A stretch of DNA of 64,000 nt from Sphingobium sp. CR2-8. Its GTDB lineage: Bacteria; Pseudomonadota; Alphaproteobacteria; Sphingomonadales; Sphingomonadaceae. Location of the stretch: NCBI RefSeq assembly GCF_035818615.1, contig NZ_JAYKZY010000001.1:722501-786500 (forward strand). The letters run 5' to 3'. This document shows positions 27,983 through 37,860 of this stretch, one piece after another. The notes beneath the pieces were generated by a model, which saw nothing but the letters and a program-made list of their open reading frames with translations, ran no database searches and was not told the origin of the DNA. Numbering within the stretch: position 1 is the first letter of the stretch; every line of letters begins with the position of its first letter. Position numbers and translations under genes: made by a program.

Positions 27983-28909
27983 ATGATTGGCTACCAGTTG
28001 AAGATAACCGACCTCAAGATTGTCGAGATGCTGCGGCACAGCCCGCGTGCCTCCCATCGTGCGATTGCAACGGCTGTTGGCCTCTCAGAAGCGATGGTGG
28101 GCAACCGGATTCGTAGATTGACCGATACTGGCGACATCCGCGTTATCGGCCAACGCAGCGCCATTCCCCTTGGCTTTGACATTGTGGCCCATATGGACGT
28201 TACGGTCGTCGCGGGTCAGATCGACACCGTTGCACGCGCACTGGCGGCGAACCGTCGGTTCGGGGTGGTCGATATCGTGTCCGGGCCAGCGCACCTGATG
28301 GTCGTAGCGCTGGCGCGAAACAATGGTGAGATAATCTCCCTGATCGAGAATCATCTGACCTGCGCCGATGGAATCCAGCGTGTGGAGATCAATGCGAGCG
28401 GCCGGACGGTTTCGATGCTTGGTCAGGAGCGCCCGTCGGCCACCCGAACGCGCAGGCCGCAGAAACTCGACAGTCTTGACCGGGATGTTATCAAGTTGCT
28501 GCGTCAAGACGGCCGCATGAGCAACCGGGAAATTGCCCGGCGCCTCGATATTCCCGAAGCGACCGCTCGCTTACGTTTACAAAAGATGCTCTCAGCCGAC
28601 ATGCTGCAATACAGGCTTCAAATCCATAAACGCATCGCGCGCAACCTTTCGAGCGCCTATATCGGGATCGATGCCGACCCAGCGAGCGCCAGCGCTGTCG
28701 CCAGGAAAATCGGCATGCTGCCGGGCTGCTTCTATTCAGGCCTTACGCTGGGCAGGCATACTATTTTTGCCTATTTCCTGACCTCATCTCGTGAAGAACT
28801 ATATAGCATTGCTCGGCAATCCATCGAGAGAATTGAAGGTGTCCATGCCATATCGATAAGGGAGGTTCTTGATGTGGTGAAACATCCTACGCAAATAGGG
28901 GAAGCTTGA
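27983..28909 (+). CDS. Lrp/AsnC-family regulator with two tandem AsnC units
   Basis: 308 aa, about twice the usual AsnC length. The first unit has its HTH at about residues 8-55 (KITDLKIVEMLRHSPRASHR, SEAMVGNRIRRLTDTGDIRV) and the second at about 160-205 (LDSLDRDVIKLLRQDGRMSN, REIARRLDIPEATARLRLQK). Each is followed by an alpha/beta RAM-type ligand-binding segment. Such internally duplicated AsnC proteins often control amino-acid or amide catabolism. It is divergent from the D-aminoacylase-like gene across 151 bp, so it probably regulates that gene. Confidence 0.85.
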   Translation: MIGYQLKITDLKIVEMLRHSPRASHRAIATAVGLSEAMVGNRIRRLTDTGDIRVIGQRSAIPLGFDIVAHMDVTVVAGQIDTVARALAANRRFGVVDIVSGPAHLMVVALARNNGEIISLIENHLTCADGIQRVEINASGRTVSMLGQERPSATRTRRPQKLDSLDRDVIKLLRQDGRMSNREIARRLDIPEATARLRLQKMLSADMLQYRLQIHKRIARNLSSAYIGIDADPASASAVARKIGMLPGCFYSGLTLGRHTIFAYFLTSSREELYSIARQSIERIEGVHAISIREVLDVVKHPTQIGEA

Positions 28910-29246
28910 AAGGATATCTGCGCGGAGGCGGCGTAACCACCCTCCTCTCGATCGGACGCGAAGCCATTCGATCTGCCATATCCTGTTCCAGCCCAAGTCT
29001 GTCGGCATTCCAGCACGAACCAGCATTCTGAGGCGAATTGCGGTCTAATACACGCGCCGAAGTCCGCCCTTTGCCGCAACGTGAATATGCCCGCTAGCGG
29101 CGGCACCGTCTTGCAAGGAGGCAGGCCCTGCACCATTGCCGGACTCTGCCTCTTCTCATTTGGTCCAAATCGGGTTTTAAAATGGGAGCGCGGCTCAGGG
29201 CGCTGATGCCGCCGAACCATCCGCCCTCAATATAACGCCACCCCGC
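28910..29246. other. Intergenic region, no recognised gene
   Basis: 337 bases between the AsnC gene and the convergent pntB. Open frames here are in low-quality alternative phases and match nothing I know. Confidence 0.4.
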
Positions 29247-30680
29247 TCAATGGGCGAGTCCCTTGACGATTTCCTCGACCATCTTCTTTGCGTCTGCAAG
29301 CAGCATCATGGTGTTGTCCATGTAGAAGACCTCGTTGTCGACGCCGGCATAGCCCGCCCCGCCCATGGAGCGCTTGACGAAGAGCACCGACTTGGCATTC
29401 GCCACGTCCAGGATCGGCATGCCGTAGATCGGCGAGGCCTTGTCGGTCTTGGCCGCCGGGTTGGTGACGTCGTTAGCGCCGATGACGAAGGCGACGTCGG
29501 CCTGGCCGAATTCGCCGTTAATGTCCTCCAGCTCGAACACCTCGTCATAGGGGACGTTGGCTTCGGCCAGCAGCACGTTCATATGCCCCGGCATGCGGCC
29601 CGCGACGGGGTGGATCGCATATTTCACCTTCACCCCTTCCTTCTTGAGGATGTCGCCCATCTCGCGCAGCGCATGCTGCGCCTGGCTGACCGCCATGCCG
29701 TAACCCGGCACGATGATGACGCTTTCGGCCTGCTTCATCAGGAACGCCGCGTCTTCCGCGCTGCCCCGCTTGTAGGCGCGGTCGATCACCGGACCGCCAG
29801 CGCCCGCAGGGCCGCTTTCCGCGCCGAAGCCACCCGCGATGACGCTCAGGAAGCCACGGTTCATCGCCTTGCACATGATGTAGGACAGGATCGCGCCCGA
29901 CGACCCCACCAGCGCGCCGGTGATGATCATCGCGCTGTTGCCCAGGGTGAAGCCCATCGCGGCGGCGGCCCACCCCGAATAACTGTTCAGCATCGACACC
30001 ACGACCGGCATGTCCGCCCCACCGATCGGGATAATCAGCAGGAAGCCGATGGCGAAGCTCAGGCTGATGACGGTCCAGAACAGCCAGGGCATCTGGGTCG
30101 GCGCGGGCATGGCATAGAACCAGCCGATCAGGCCCAGGATCGCGATCAGCGTGCCCAGGTTGATGACATGGCGCCCTGGCAGCATGATCGGCTTGCCCGA
30201 CATGTTGCCGTTGAGCTTGAGGAAGGCGATGACCGAGCCGGAGAATGTGATCGCGCCGATCGCCACGCCCAGCCCCAGTTCGATGCGACTGGCATTGTGG
30301 ATCTCGTTGGTGACGAGGTCCGCGATGCCGAAGGCGCCGGGGTTGAGATAGGCGGCCGCGCCCACCAGCACGGCGGCCAGGCCGACGAGGCTGTGGAAGG
30401 CTGCGACCAGTTGCGGCATGTCGGTCATCGCTATCCGCCGCGCGGTGATGAAGCCGATGCCGCCACCCACGATGATCGCGCCGATGATCTCGGGCAGGTT
30501 CAGCACGTCATGGGTGAACAGGGTGGTGGCGATGGCGATCGCCATGCCCGCCATGCCGAAGCGGTTGCCGGTGCGGCTCGACGCCGGGCTGGACAGCCCG
30601 CGCAGCGCCAGGATGAAGAAGACGCCGGCGACCAGATAGGCCAGGCCGACCCCCCAGGGGATCTGAGCGACCTCGTGCAT
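29247..30680 (-). CDS. pntB: NAD(P) transhydrogenase, beta subunit
   Basis: 477 aa from the ATG at 30678-30680 (MHEVAQIPWGVGLAYLVAGV). The N-terminal half is membrane domain II (FILALRGLSSPASSRTGNRF and eight or more hydrophobic helices). The C-terminal domain III binds NADP(H): VIIVPGYGMAVSQAQHALRE, HPVAGRMPGHMNVLLAEANV, FVIGANDVTNPAAKTDKASP, YGMPILDVANAKSVLFVKRS. Together with PntAA and PntAB it couples proton entry to hydride transfer from NADH to NADP+. Its start codon overlaps the pntAB stop by one base (TGATG). A long antisense frame over this gene is a codon-bias artefact. Confidence 0.97.
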   Translation of the reverse strand: MHEVAQIPWGVGLAYLVAGVFFILALRGLSSPASSRTGNRFGMAGMAIAIATTLFTHDVLNLPEIIGAIIVGGGIGFITARRIAMTDMPQLVAAFHSLVGLAAVLVGAAAYLNPGAFGIADLVTNEIHNASRIELGLGVAIGAITFSGSVIAFLKLNGNMSGKPIMLPGRHVINLGTLIAILGLIGWFYAMPAPTQMPWLFWTVISLSFAIGFLLIIPIGGADMPVVVSMLNSYSGWAAAAMGFTLGNSAMIITGALVGSSGAILSYIMCKAMNRGFLSVIAGGFGAESGPAGAGGPVIDRAYKRGSAEDAAFLMKQAESVIIVPGYGMAVSQAQHALREMGDILKKEGVKVKYAIHPVAGRMPGHMNVLLAEANVPYDEVFELEDINGEFGQADVAFVIGANDVTNPAAKTDKASPIYGMPILDVANAKSVLFVKRSMGGAGYAGVDNEVFYMDNTMMLLADAKKMVEEIVKGLAH

Positions 30681-30964
30681 CACTTGCGCTCCTTCTTCTT
30701 GTACATCGCCAGCATCCGCTCGGTCACAGCAAAGCCGCCGAAGATGTTGACCGACGCCAGCACGACCGCGAGCAGGCCCAGATATTTGGCGAGCGCGCTT
30801 CCCGCCTCGGCCGACGCGACCAGCGCGCCGACGATGATGACCGATGAAATGGCGTTGGTGACCGCCATCAGCGGCGTGTGCAGCGCGGGCGTCACCGACC
30901 ACACGACATAATAGCCCACGAAACAGGCCATGACGAAAATCGACAGGATGGCAATGAAGTCCAT
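30680..30964 (-). CDS. pntAB: NAD(P) transhydrogenase, alpha subunit part 2 (membrane segment)
   Basis: 94 aa from the ATG at 30962-30964 (MDFIAILSIFVMACFVGYYV). It has three hydrophobic helices (VMACFVGYYVVWSVTPALHT; SSVIIVGALVASAEAG; KYLGLLAVVLASVNIFGGFA) and ends TERMLAMYKKKERK. This is the separate membrane segment of the alpha subunit found in alphaproteobacteria, where enterobacteria have one fused PntA. It lies between pntAA and pntB in a three-gene operon. Confidence 0.96.
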   Translation of the reverse strand: MDFIAILSIFVMACFVGYYVVWSVTPALHTPLMAVTNAISSVIIVGALVASAEAGSALAKYLGLLAVVLASVNIFGGFAVTERMLAMYKKKERK

Positions 30965-31043
30965 CGTTTCTACTCCCCTATCCTCCCGACCCATTTGAAA
31001 ACTGGGCGCGAGAGCCGTGGCGGATCAAGCCGCCGCTATATTG

Positions 31044-32168
31044 TCAGCTTGCCAGCAATCGCTCGTTCACGATTCTGCCACCCTGCGTCAGCCGGATGGC
31101 GTTGCCGATTTCCTCGTCCAGCACGGGCGCGCCCTTGTCCTTGTCCCAGAAGGCGGACAGGAAATTATAGAGGTTGCGCGAGAAGAGGGCCGAAGTGTCG
31201 GTCGCCAGACGCGAGGGCACGTTGCGATGGCCGACGATCTTGACGCCGTGGCGCACGACCACTTCGCCCGCCACCGCGCCCTCGACATTGCCGCCCTGCT
31301 CGACCGCCAGGTCGACGATCACGCTGCCCGGCTTCATCGTCGCGATCTGCGCGTCGGTGATCAGACGCGGGGCAGGCCGCCCCGGAATCAGCGCGGTGGT
31401 GATCACGATGTCCTGCTTGGCGATGTGCGAGGAGACCAGTTCGGCCTGCGCCACCTTGTATTCGTCAGACATTTCGGTGGCGTAGCCGCCAGTGCCTTCG
31501 CCCTCGATCCCGGCGGCGGTCTCTACAAAGACACCCTTGGCGCCCAGCGATTCGATCTGCTCCCTGGTCGCGGCGCGCACATCGGTCGCACTGACCTGTG
31601 CGCCCAACCTACGGGCAGTGGCGATCGCCTGCAGCCCCGCTACACCCACGCCCATGATGAAGACACGTGCAGCAGACACCGTGCCAGCTGCCGTCATCAT
31701 CATCGGAAAGGCGCGGCCATATTCGGACCCGGCGTCCAGCACGGCCTTGTAGCCCGACAGATTCGACTGCGAAGACAGGATATCCATCGACTGCGCACGT
31801 GTAATGCGCGGCATCCAATCCATTGCCAGCGCTTCGTACCCAGCCTTAGCGTAGGACTCAACTCGCGCACGATCGGCAAATGGATTAAACCCTGCAACAA
31901 TCCAGGCACCCTCTTTTATCCCCGTAAGAGTGACGGGATCTGGTGCCTGCACTGCCAATATGATGTCAGCCCCTTCAAGGACCGATATGAGGTCGGCGAC
32001 GACCGCGCCCGCTGCGGCGAAATCGGCATCGCCAAGCATGGCCGTCTCGCCGGCTCCGCACTCGATCGCCACTTCAGCCCCCAGGTCGCGAAATTTCTTC
32101 ACTGTTTCTGGAGTGGCAGAAACACGCCTCTCGCCGATCGCTCGCTCTTTGATGATTGCTATTTTCAA
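31044..32168 (-). CDS. pntAA: NAD(P) transhydrogenase, alpha subunit part 1 (NAD-binding)
   Basis: 374 aa. The start is TTG (32166-32168) with AGGAA 6 nt upstream, giving MKIAIIKERAIGERRVSATP, the expected N-terminus; no ATG fits. The alanine-dehydrogenase-like domain I includes the Rossmann region FIMGVGVAGLQAIATARRLG followed by AQVSATDVR, and the mobile-loop region with KGVFVETAAGIEGEGTGGYA. NADH binds here in the cytosol. The operon reads pntAA-pntAB-pntB. Its NADPH could feed the F420:NADPH oxidoreductase encoded at 41620; that link is inference from location. Confidence 0.96.
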   Translation of the reverse strand: MKIAIIKERAIGERRVSATPETVKKFRDLGAEVAIECGAGETAMLGDADFAAAGAVVADLISVLEGADIILAVQAPDPVTLTGIKEGAWIVAGFNPFADRARVESYAKAGYEALAMDWMPRITRAQSMDILSSQSNLSGYKAVLDAGSEYGRAFPMMMTAAGTVSAARVFIMGVGVAGLQAIATARRLGAQVSATDVRAATREQIESLGAKGVFVETAAGIEGEGTGGYATEMSDEYKVAQAELVSSHIAKQDIVITTALIPGRPAPRLITDAQIATMKPGSVIVDLAVEQGGNVEGAVAGEVVVRHGVKIVGHRNVPSRLATDTSALFSRNLYNFLSAFWDKDKGAPVLDEEIGNAIRLTQGGRIVNERLLAS

Positions 32169-32431
32169 TGCCGTTCCTGTCGATATAGCGGCAACTCTCG
32201 ACGGCAATCGTCGATCGGCCCTCTGCCCCAACACATTGTGGAGCGGTAAATTCCGCATGACGATGTCGGACGCCCAGGGACTCCAACCCGTATCAAATTT
32301 TCGCAGAGCTTCTCTTCGACTGGAAAGCTGCCCTGCCCCGCCTTGGTTGCAGGTGGACAACTCCGCCGGCTTGGGTCCCATATATGCGCACCCAAGCAGT
32401 CAGCCATCCTCCTCTGGCTGCCTGATTGCAC

Positions 32432-32455
32432 ATTACTTGATAATCATCAAGTAAT
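32432..32455. promoter_or_regulatory. Extended ACTTG-N8-CAAGT dyad (site 4), best-conserved copy
   Basis: The core is ACTTG (32435-32439), ATAATCAT, CAAGT (32448-32452). Here the arms extend to 10 bp each (ATTACTTGAT and ATCAAGTAAT) around AATC, an almost fully symmetrical site. It lies in the long divergent region between pntAA (start 32168) and the interrupted TonB receptor (start 32951). The rest of that region (32169-32431 and 32456-32827) holds no gene I recognise. Confidence 0.65.
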
Positions 32456-32827
32456 ATTATGCCTGCGCAGGCAACTGGCGAGATACATGGATGATCCACC
32501 CACGATCGACCGTTGCGTATCCATGTCAGGCGACTGCGCACGTTAGCCCGGAAGGCGCCACAAGATATTGATTTCCTGAGTAATAAGTCGTGCCACGTCA
32601 CGAAACCCGGCCTTCCCTCGTACGATCAAGCCGACTTTGCGGCAGAGTCTTTGTATGGCGCTCCTGTCTGGGCATTCTAGAGCAGCTACCAGTTCTCATA
32701 CTGCATTTTGCGCTCTGGCCACCTGAAGGATTGGTCCGGCGGCATGATCCGGGGCAAAAATTTGACCGATTTTCCGGAACGCCTGACCATCGACCTGTCG
32801 TGGACCGCATGGCGGACCTTGCTTATT

Positions 32828-32868
32828 GCTTGTTACATATCAAGTAATAAACTTGACGATTACTAAAC
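32828..32868. promoter_or_regulatory. Tandem dyads (site 5) before the interrupted TonB receptor
   Basis: GCTTG (32828-32832), TTACATAT, CAAGT (32841-32845), then a second, weaker copy ACTTG (32851-32855), ACGATTAC, TAAAC (32864-32868). TCAAGT and ACTTGA between them also form an inverted repeat with a 5-nt gap. The stretch ATCAAGTAAT (32839-32848) is identical to the right arm of site 4. It ends about 80 nt before the receptor ATG. Confidence 0.6.
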
Positions 32869-35219
32869 ATGATGCAAGCAATAACCCGCCTGCGAATCGG
32901 CAGCAAGCCAGATGCGACCTTCAGAAGAGGCGCACGACGAGGGAGAGGATATGAGAAACGTCCATGACGGCGCGTGTCTGATTGCGTTATGCACGGCTCT
33001 TGCGTGGGTTGCGACACCTGCCCATGCTCAGGAAGACGCACCGGAACAGCAACCGCCCGTCGGCCCCAAAGTCGATAGCTTAACCAACGACATCATCGTC
33101 ACAGCCCGTAAGCGCGCCGAGACCTCTTTGTCAGTCCCTGTGGTCATGACCGCCGTCAGCGGAGAGCGGCTTACGCAGCTGGGAATCAATTCAATCGATG
33201 CACTTGGCAAGCTTGCGCCTAATCTCCTGTCTGGAGAAGGCGGGGGATCGCAGCAGGGGATCGTAGCCATCCGCGGCATCTCTGGTTCGGAAAGCAATCC
33301 CACCGCAGATCAGGCCGTCTCCTTCAATATCGATGGCGTCCAGGTGTCGCGCTCGGTCGTACGTCGGCTTGCGATGATGGATCTGGCGCAGGTCGAGGTT
33401 CTCAAGGGGCCGCAGGCGCTTTTCTTCGGAAAGAACAGTCCTGCTGGCGTCATATCGATCAATGGCGCAGAGCCGACACAGTCTTTTCAATCGCGCATGA
33501 GCGCGGGCTTTGAACCCTATGGTTCGGAAGTGACCGCTGAAGGCTTCGTTTCCGGCCCCATTACCCCGGAGCTTGGTGCAAGAGTTGCTGTCTACGGGTC
33601 ACGGCTCAAGGGCTTTGCTGACAATCTCATCGACCCGTCCAATATTTATGCGCCTTCCAACCGAGATGTCGGCAAAGCGAAGGAGTTCGCCGCGCGCGGT
33701 ACGGTCAAATATGAGCCAAGCTCCACAATCACGGCCGTTTTGCGCGTAAACTACTCGTCGCTACGCACCAACGGTCCGCTTGATAATAGCCAGCTTGTCG
33801 ACTGTCCGACGGGAAGACCGCAACTTGGCGATCCCATTGCCTGCAAGGCCGATGACAAGACCTATTTTGCAGCGCCTGGGCCGTTTGCCAATCGGGTCAA
33901 TTCCCGTTTCGGCGATGGTGATCCTTTTCTCAGACAGAAGCAGCGACTGTACAGCCTCAATTTGTCATGGGACCTAAGCGATCAGTTGAAACTGTCTTCA
34001 ATCACCGGCATTTACGATCTGACATCCCGGATGAACGACAATACCGCCGCGACCGCCAACCCGGCGGGAGTAAGGCCTGCAACGATCGAGCTCGACTTCC
34101 TGGAACACTCGCAGGAAATACGCCTCCAGAGCAGCTTCGACTCATTTCTGAATTTCGTTATCGGCACGCATTTGTCCGACAGCGACATTCATAGCCTGAC
34201 CCAGACCTATACCGGCGCGGTAGCGCTTGCACCAGGATCTTCATGGGACCTGATACAGAAGGGCAAGGCCTATTCGGGCTTCGGCCAACTCATTTTGACG
34301 CCGTTCGAAGGCCTCGAAGTGAGTGGTGGTGGACGTTACTCCTATGAGCGTAAACGCCTAAGTCAGGTGCGAAGCGGATTTCCACCGGTCGATCAGTCAT
34401 TGGCCGTCACGCGCGCTACGTGGAAGAACTTCTCCCCGGAGGCGACCATTGCCTACCGTCCATCGCAGTCCCTCACAATATTCGGTTCCTATAAGGAGGG
34501 CTTCCTCTCCGGCGGGTTCGATGCCCCTGGGGTCCGGATCGCCAATAGTGACGTGCGTTATGGTCAACAGACGGTTTCAGGGTTCGAAGGGGGCGTCAAG
34601 GCGCTGCTGTTTGACCGCCGGCTGCGCGTGGATCTCACAGCCTATAGCTATGACCTTAAGGGCTTGCAGATATCCACCAATGTCGGCGCCATCCTAAGCA
34701 CCCAGAACGCAGGTCGGGTATCGACCGACGGCCTGGAGTTTACGGCCGACTATCGCACGCCGATTGATGGATTGTCACTCAATGGTGCGCTGGCCTATGC
34801 CGATGGCGTGTTCGACGAATATATCGTCGCGTGCTATCGCGGCCAGACCCAGGCCCAGGGCTGCAATTTCGGCAACCGCGGTGCCAATGGCAACTTCTCG
34901 CTCCAGGACAGGTCAGGCCAGCGGCTATCCCGCTCGCCCAAATGGTCCATCAATGGCGGCTTCTCCTACAATCTCGATCTTGCCCATGGTCAGCAGATCG
35001 CAATTACCTCCAACATATCCTATCTAAGCTCCTTCGATACCGATCCGACCGGAAACCCCGGCGGCCTGCAGCGGGGCTATGCCCTCCTCGATGCGACCAT
35101 GAGTTTCAGGGACAGCTCGCGGCGGTGGGAATTCGCTGCCTTGGGCAAGAACCTCACAAATCAATATACCTTCCTGCGTAGCTCAGGCGTAGTGGGAACC
35201 GGCACCGCACCGGGCGGAC

Positions 35220-35228
35220 TGGCAGGGA
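35220..35228. repeat. IS21 target-site duplication, left copy (TGGCAGGGA)
   Basis: Matches 37852-37860. Joining the flanks through one copy restores the TonB receptor frame. Confidence 0.88.
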
Positions 35229-35240
35229 TGCGTGTTTCGG

Positions 35241-35325
35241 AAAATCCCGGACAGTTATTTCACTAAATCGCGGACAGGCATTTCGGTAAATACGGGACAG
35301 TGATTCCGCTAAATCCCGGACAGGG
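35241..35325 (+). repeat. IS21 left-end array of four AAATCCCGGACAG-like repeats
   Basis: Four near-identical 13-mers ending GGACAG, about 22-26 nt apart, between the element's left end and istA. The right end (37785-37835) carries three more in inverse orientation (CTGTCCCGGATTT, TTGTCCGGGATTT, CTGTCCGGCTTTT). They are probable IstA binding sites and not a CRISPR array: the spacers are part of the IS and there are no cas genes. Confidence 0.75.
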
Positions 35326-35404
35326 TTTGGGACAGGATCAAGGTTAGGTTTTGTGATGCGCCGCTCTGGCATTGTTGCTCCTCATCGTTGCGATGGGAGG
35401 GGTG

Positions 35405-36958
35405 ATGCCAAGGCGGAAGCAGACGAGACGAACCGACGTGAAGGACATGCGATCGATCCTCCGGCTGACCTACGATCAGGGTTTGTCGGTACGGGCCGTG
35501 TCAGAGCGGCTGAAGCTTAGCAAGACGACGGTGTCGACCTATTTACTGCGGGCGCGCGAGGCTGGGCTGACAGGCTGGCCGTTGCCGGCCGGCTACGACG
35601 ATGACACAGCGATCGAACGGTTGGTGTTCCGCCGTGTCGGCCGCCCTCCTCAGGATCTGGGCGAGCCGGACTGGCCAGTGGTTGCGCGGGAGATCAAGCG
35701 CAAGGGCGTGACGCTGGTTTTGCTGTGGCAGGAATATCGGGCTGCCCATCCCAACGGCTATGGCTATACTTGGTTTTGCGATCGGTTCCTGTCCTTCCAG
35801 CGGCGGACCCATGTCAGCTTTCGCAATCGGCATGAGGCTGGAGCTGTCCTGCAAACCGATTATGCTGGGCAGACTGTGCCGCTGATCGATCCTGTGACCG
35901 GCGTCATCACCCAGGCACAGATCTTCGTAGCGGTGCTGGGTGCTTCATCCTTCACCTTCGCAATGGCTAGCTTGAGCCAGCAGTTGCCGGACTGGATCGA
36001 CGCGCAGTGCCGGGCATTGGCCTTTGTTGGCGGCGTTCCGCGCGCGATCGTGTGCGACAATCTGAAAGCGGGCGTTGCCAAAGCGCTATGGTTCGAGCCC
36101 ACGCTCAGCGCGACCTTTGCGGCGATGGCCGAGCATTACGATACGACGATCCTGCCTACCCGGAGCCGGCGGCCGCGCGACAAAGGAAAGGTCGAGGGCG
36201 CAGTGTTGATCGTGGAGCGCTGGATCCTGGCGCGGCTGCGCAATCGGCGCTTCTTCAGTCTGGCGGATCTCAATGCCGCGATCGCAGACTTGCTGGTTGA
36301 TCTCAATGATCGGCCCATGCGCCATGTCGGCAAATCCCGTCGCGCAATCTTTGACGAGATCGAACGGACGGCATTGGCAGCGTTACCTACGTCGGTGTTC
36401 GAATATGCCGAGTGGAAACGCGCCAAGGTCCATCCTGATTATCATGTCGAGGTCGACAAGACCTTTTACTCCGTGCCGCACGGACTGATCGGTCGGCAGG
36501 TCGATATCCGCCTGACGCATCGAGTAGTCGAGATCTTCTACGATCATGCGCGGGTCGCCAGCCATATGCGGACATCGCAGCGCCGTGGGCACGTTACCGT
36601 GAATGAGCACATGCCCAAAGCGCATCAGCGCTACGCGAATATATCGCCAGCGAGCCTGATCGAGCGCGCCAGGAAAACGGGTCCTAACACAGCGACGTTC
36701 GTGGAAAGGCTGATGGTCGACAAGCCGCATCCCGAGCAGGGCTATCGCTCCGCCATGGGCATCCTCTCGTTGGCCCGGCGCTACGAACGCAATCGGCTTG
36801 AAGCCGCCTGCGATCGGGCGCTGGTGATCGGCGCTGTCACCTACTCATCCGTCAACGCCATCCTCAAGGCCGGGCTCGACAAGATCCAGCCGGCAACGGG
36901 GCCACTCAAACCGACACCGGCGCACGGCAACATCCGTGGTGGGTCCTATTATCAATGA
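35405..36958 (+). CDS. istA: IS21-family transposase IstA
   Basis: 517 aa from the ATG at 35405 (MPRRKQTRRTDVKDMRSILR) with GGGAGG just upstream. The N-terminal HTH is YDQGLSVRAVSERLKLSKTTVSTYLLRARE. The rve/DDE integrase core includes AVLQTDYAGQTVPLIDPVTG (first Asp), PRAIVCDNLKAGVAKA (second Asp) and RPRDKGKVEGAVLIVERWIL (Glu). The C-terminal Mu-transposase-like domain is KVHPDYHVEVDKTFYSVPH. It is intact and full length. Confidence 0.95.
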   Translation: MPRRKQTRRTDVKDMRSILRLTYDQGLSVRAVSERLKLSKTTVSTYLLRAREAGLTGWPLPAGYDDDTAIERLVFRRVGRPPQDLGEPDWPVVAREIKRKGVTLVLLWQEYRAAHPNGYGYTWFCDRFLSFQRRTHVSFRNRHEAGAVLQTDYAGQTVPLIDPVTGVITQAQIFVAVLGASSFTFAMASLSQQLPDWIDAQCRALAFVGGVPRAIVCDNLKAGVAKALWFEPTLSATFAAMAEHYDTTILPTRSRRPRDKGKVEGAVLIVERWILARLRNRRFFSLADLNAAIADLLVDLNDRPMRHVGKSRRAIFDEIERTALAALPTSVFEYAEWKRAKVHPDYHVEVDKTFYSVPHGLIGRQVDIRLTHRVVEIFYDHARVASHMRTSQRRGHVTVNEHMPKAHQRYANISPASLIERARKTGPNTATFVERLMVDKPHPEQGYRSAMGILSLARRYERNRLEAACDRALVIGAVTYSSVNAILKAGLDKIQPATGPLKPTPAHGNIRGGSYYQ

Positions 36959-36973
36959 AGAAAGGACGATCTT

Positions 36974-37750
36974 GTGCTGACGCATCCTACCCTTGATCAA
37001 ATGCATAGCCTGGGGCTAGCAGGCATGGCGGCCGCATGGCGCGACATTGCCGAGCAGGACACCGCTGGCGATCTGACCCGAGACGAATGGCTCGGGCTCA
37101 TGCTTGACCGCGAGATCGCCACTCGCGCCGATCGACGGCTGACCAATCGTCTTGCCAGCGCGAAACTGCGCTTTGTCGACGCCTGTGTCGAAAATATCGA
37201 CTTCGGGGCGCACCGCGGACTGGATCGCCGCAATATCCTCTCTCTCGCACAGGGCGCCTGGCTCAAGGCAAATGAGAATCTCATTATCACCGGCCAAACC
37301 GGCACGGGAAAAACGTGGCTGGGATGTGCGGTCGGGCGACAGGCAGCGCGCCAGGATCACTCCGTCTTATATCTGCGCATGCCGCGACTCTTCGAGGATC
37401 TTGCTCTTGCGCGCCTCGACGGTCGCTTCCCACGCGTCGTTGACAAGCTTGCCCGCGTTCAGCTGCTCATTCTGGACGACTGGGGTACCCATAGCCTCAA
37501 CGATCAGCAACGCCTTGATCTACTCGAAATCTTCGAGGAACGGTATCGCCGTAGATCCACACTCATCACCGCCCAGCTCCCGGTGGCGGCCTGGCACGAA
37601 ATGATCGGCGAGCCCACGATCGCCGATGCTATCCTCGACCGCATCGTCCACAATGCCCATCGCATCACGCTAAAAGGTGACAGCATGCGGCGACAAAAAG
37701 CTCCGCATGGCTTGACCCAGGACGCAAATATCGAAATCACTCAACCATGA
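36974..37750 (+). CDS. istB: IS21-family helper ATPase IstB
   Basis: 258 aa, GTG start, 15 nt after istA. It is a DnaC-like AAA+ ATPase with Walker [18 protein letters not shown] and Walker [15 protein letters not shown], plus the arginine-containing sensor region ([40 protein letters not shown]). It assists IstA by target selection and strand-transfer control. Confidence 0.96.
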   Translation: MLTHPTLDQMHSLGLAGMAAAWRDIAEQDTAGDLTRDEWLGLMLDREIATRADRRLTNRLASAKLRFVDACVENIDFGAHRGLDRRNILSLAQGAWLKANENLIITGQTGTGKTWLGCAVGRQAARQDHSVLYLRMPRLFEDLALARLDGRFPRVVDKLARVQLLILDDWGTHSLNDQQRLDLLEIFEERYRRRSTLITAQLPVAAWHEMIGEPTIADAILDRIVHNAHRITLKGDSMRRQKAPHGLTQDANIEITQP

Positions 37751-37851
37751 CAGCAACCAGGCATCCACTGCCTACACCAGCTGTCCCGGATTTACTGAAG
37801 CGCTTGTCCGGGATTTAACGAAGCAGCTGTCCGGCTTTTGCGAAATACGCA

Positions 37852-37860
37852 TGGCAGGGA
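37852..37860. repeat. IS21 target-site duplication, right copy (TGGCAGGGA)
   Basis: Matches 35220-35228 and directly abuts the right end of the element. Confidence 0.88.

Larger units (their letters stand above)
35229..37851 (+). mobile_element. Complete IS21-family insertion sequence (about 2623 bp)
   Basis: It encodes istA and istB in the standard order. The ends are related inverted repeats (TGCGTGTTTCGGAAAA on the left; TGCGTATTTCGCAAAA read inward on the right). Several copies of an AAATCCCGGACAG-like repeat lie inside both ends, as expected for IS21 transposase sites. The 9-bp repeat TGGCAGGGA flanks it (35220-35228 and 37852-37860); IS21 duplications are usually 4-8 bp, so one base may be shared with the IS end. 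Confidence 0.95.

Noticed and set aside
29250..30911. A 553-codon plus-strand open frame opposite pntB
   Set aside because: It is exactly antisense to a clear PntB, rich in His/Asp/Arg as expected from the complement of high-GC codons, and resembles no protein.
32456..32827. Short open frames on both strands between dyad sites 4 and 5
   Set aside because: No recognisable product, no ribosome-binding sites, and the region is explained as a long divergent control region.
35241..37835. Short regularly spaced repeats that could suggest a CRISPR-like array
   Set aside because: They are IS21 end repeats of about 13 bp, four at one end and three inverted at the other, with istA/istB between and no cas genes.
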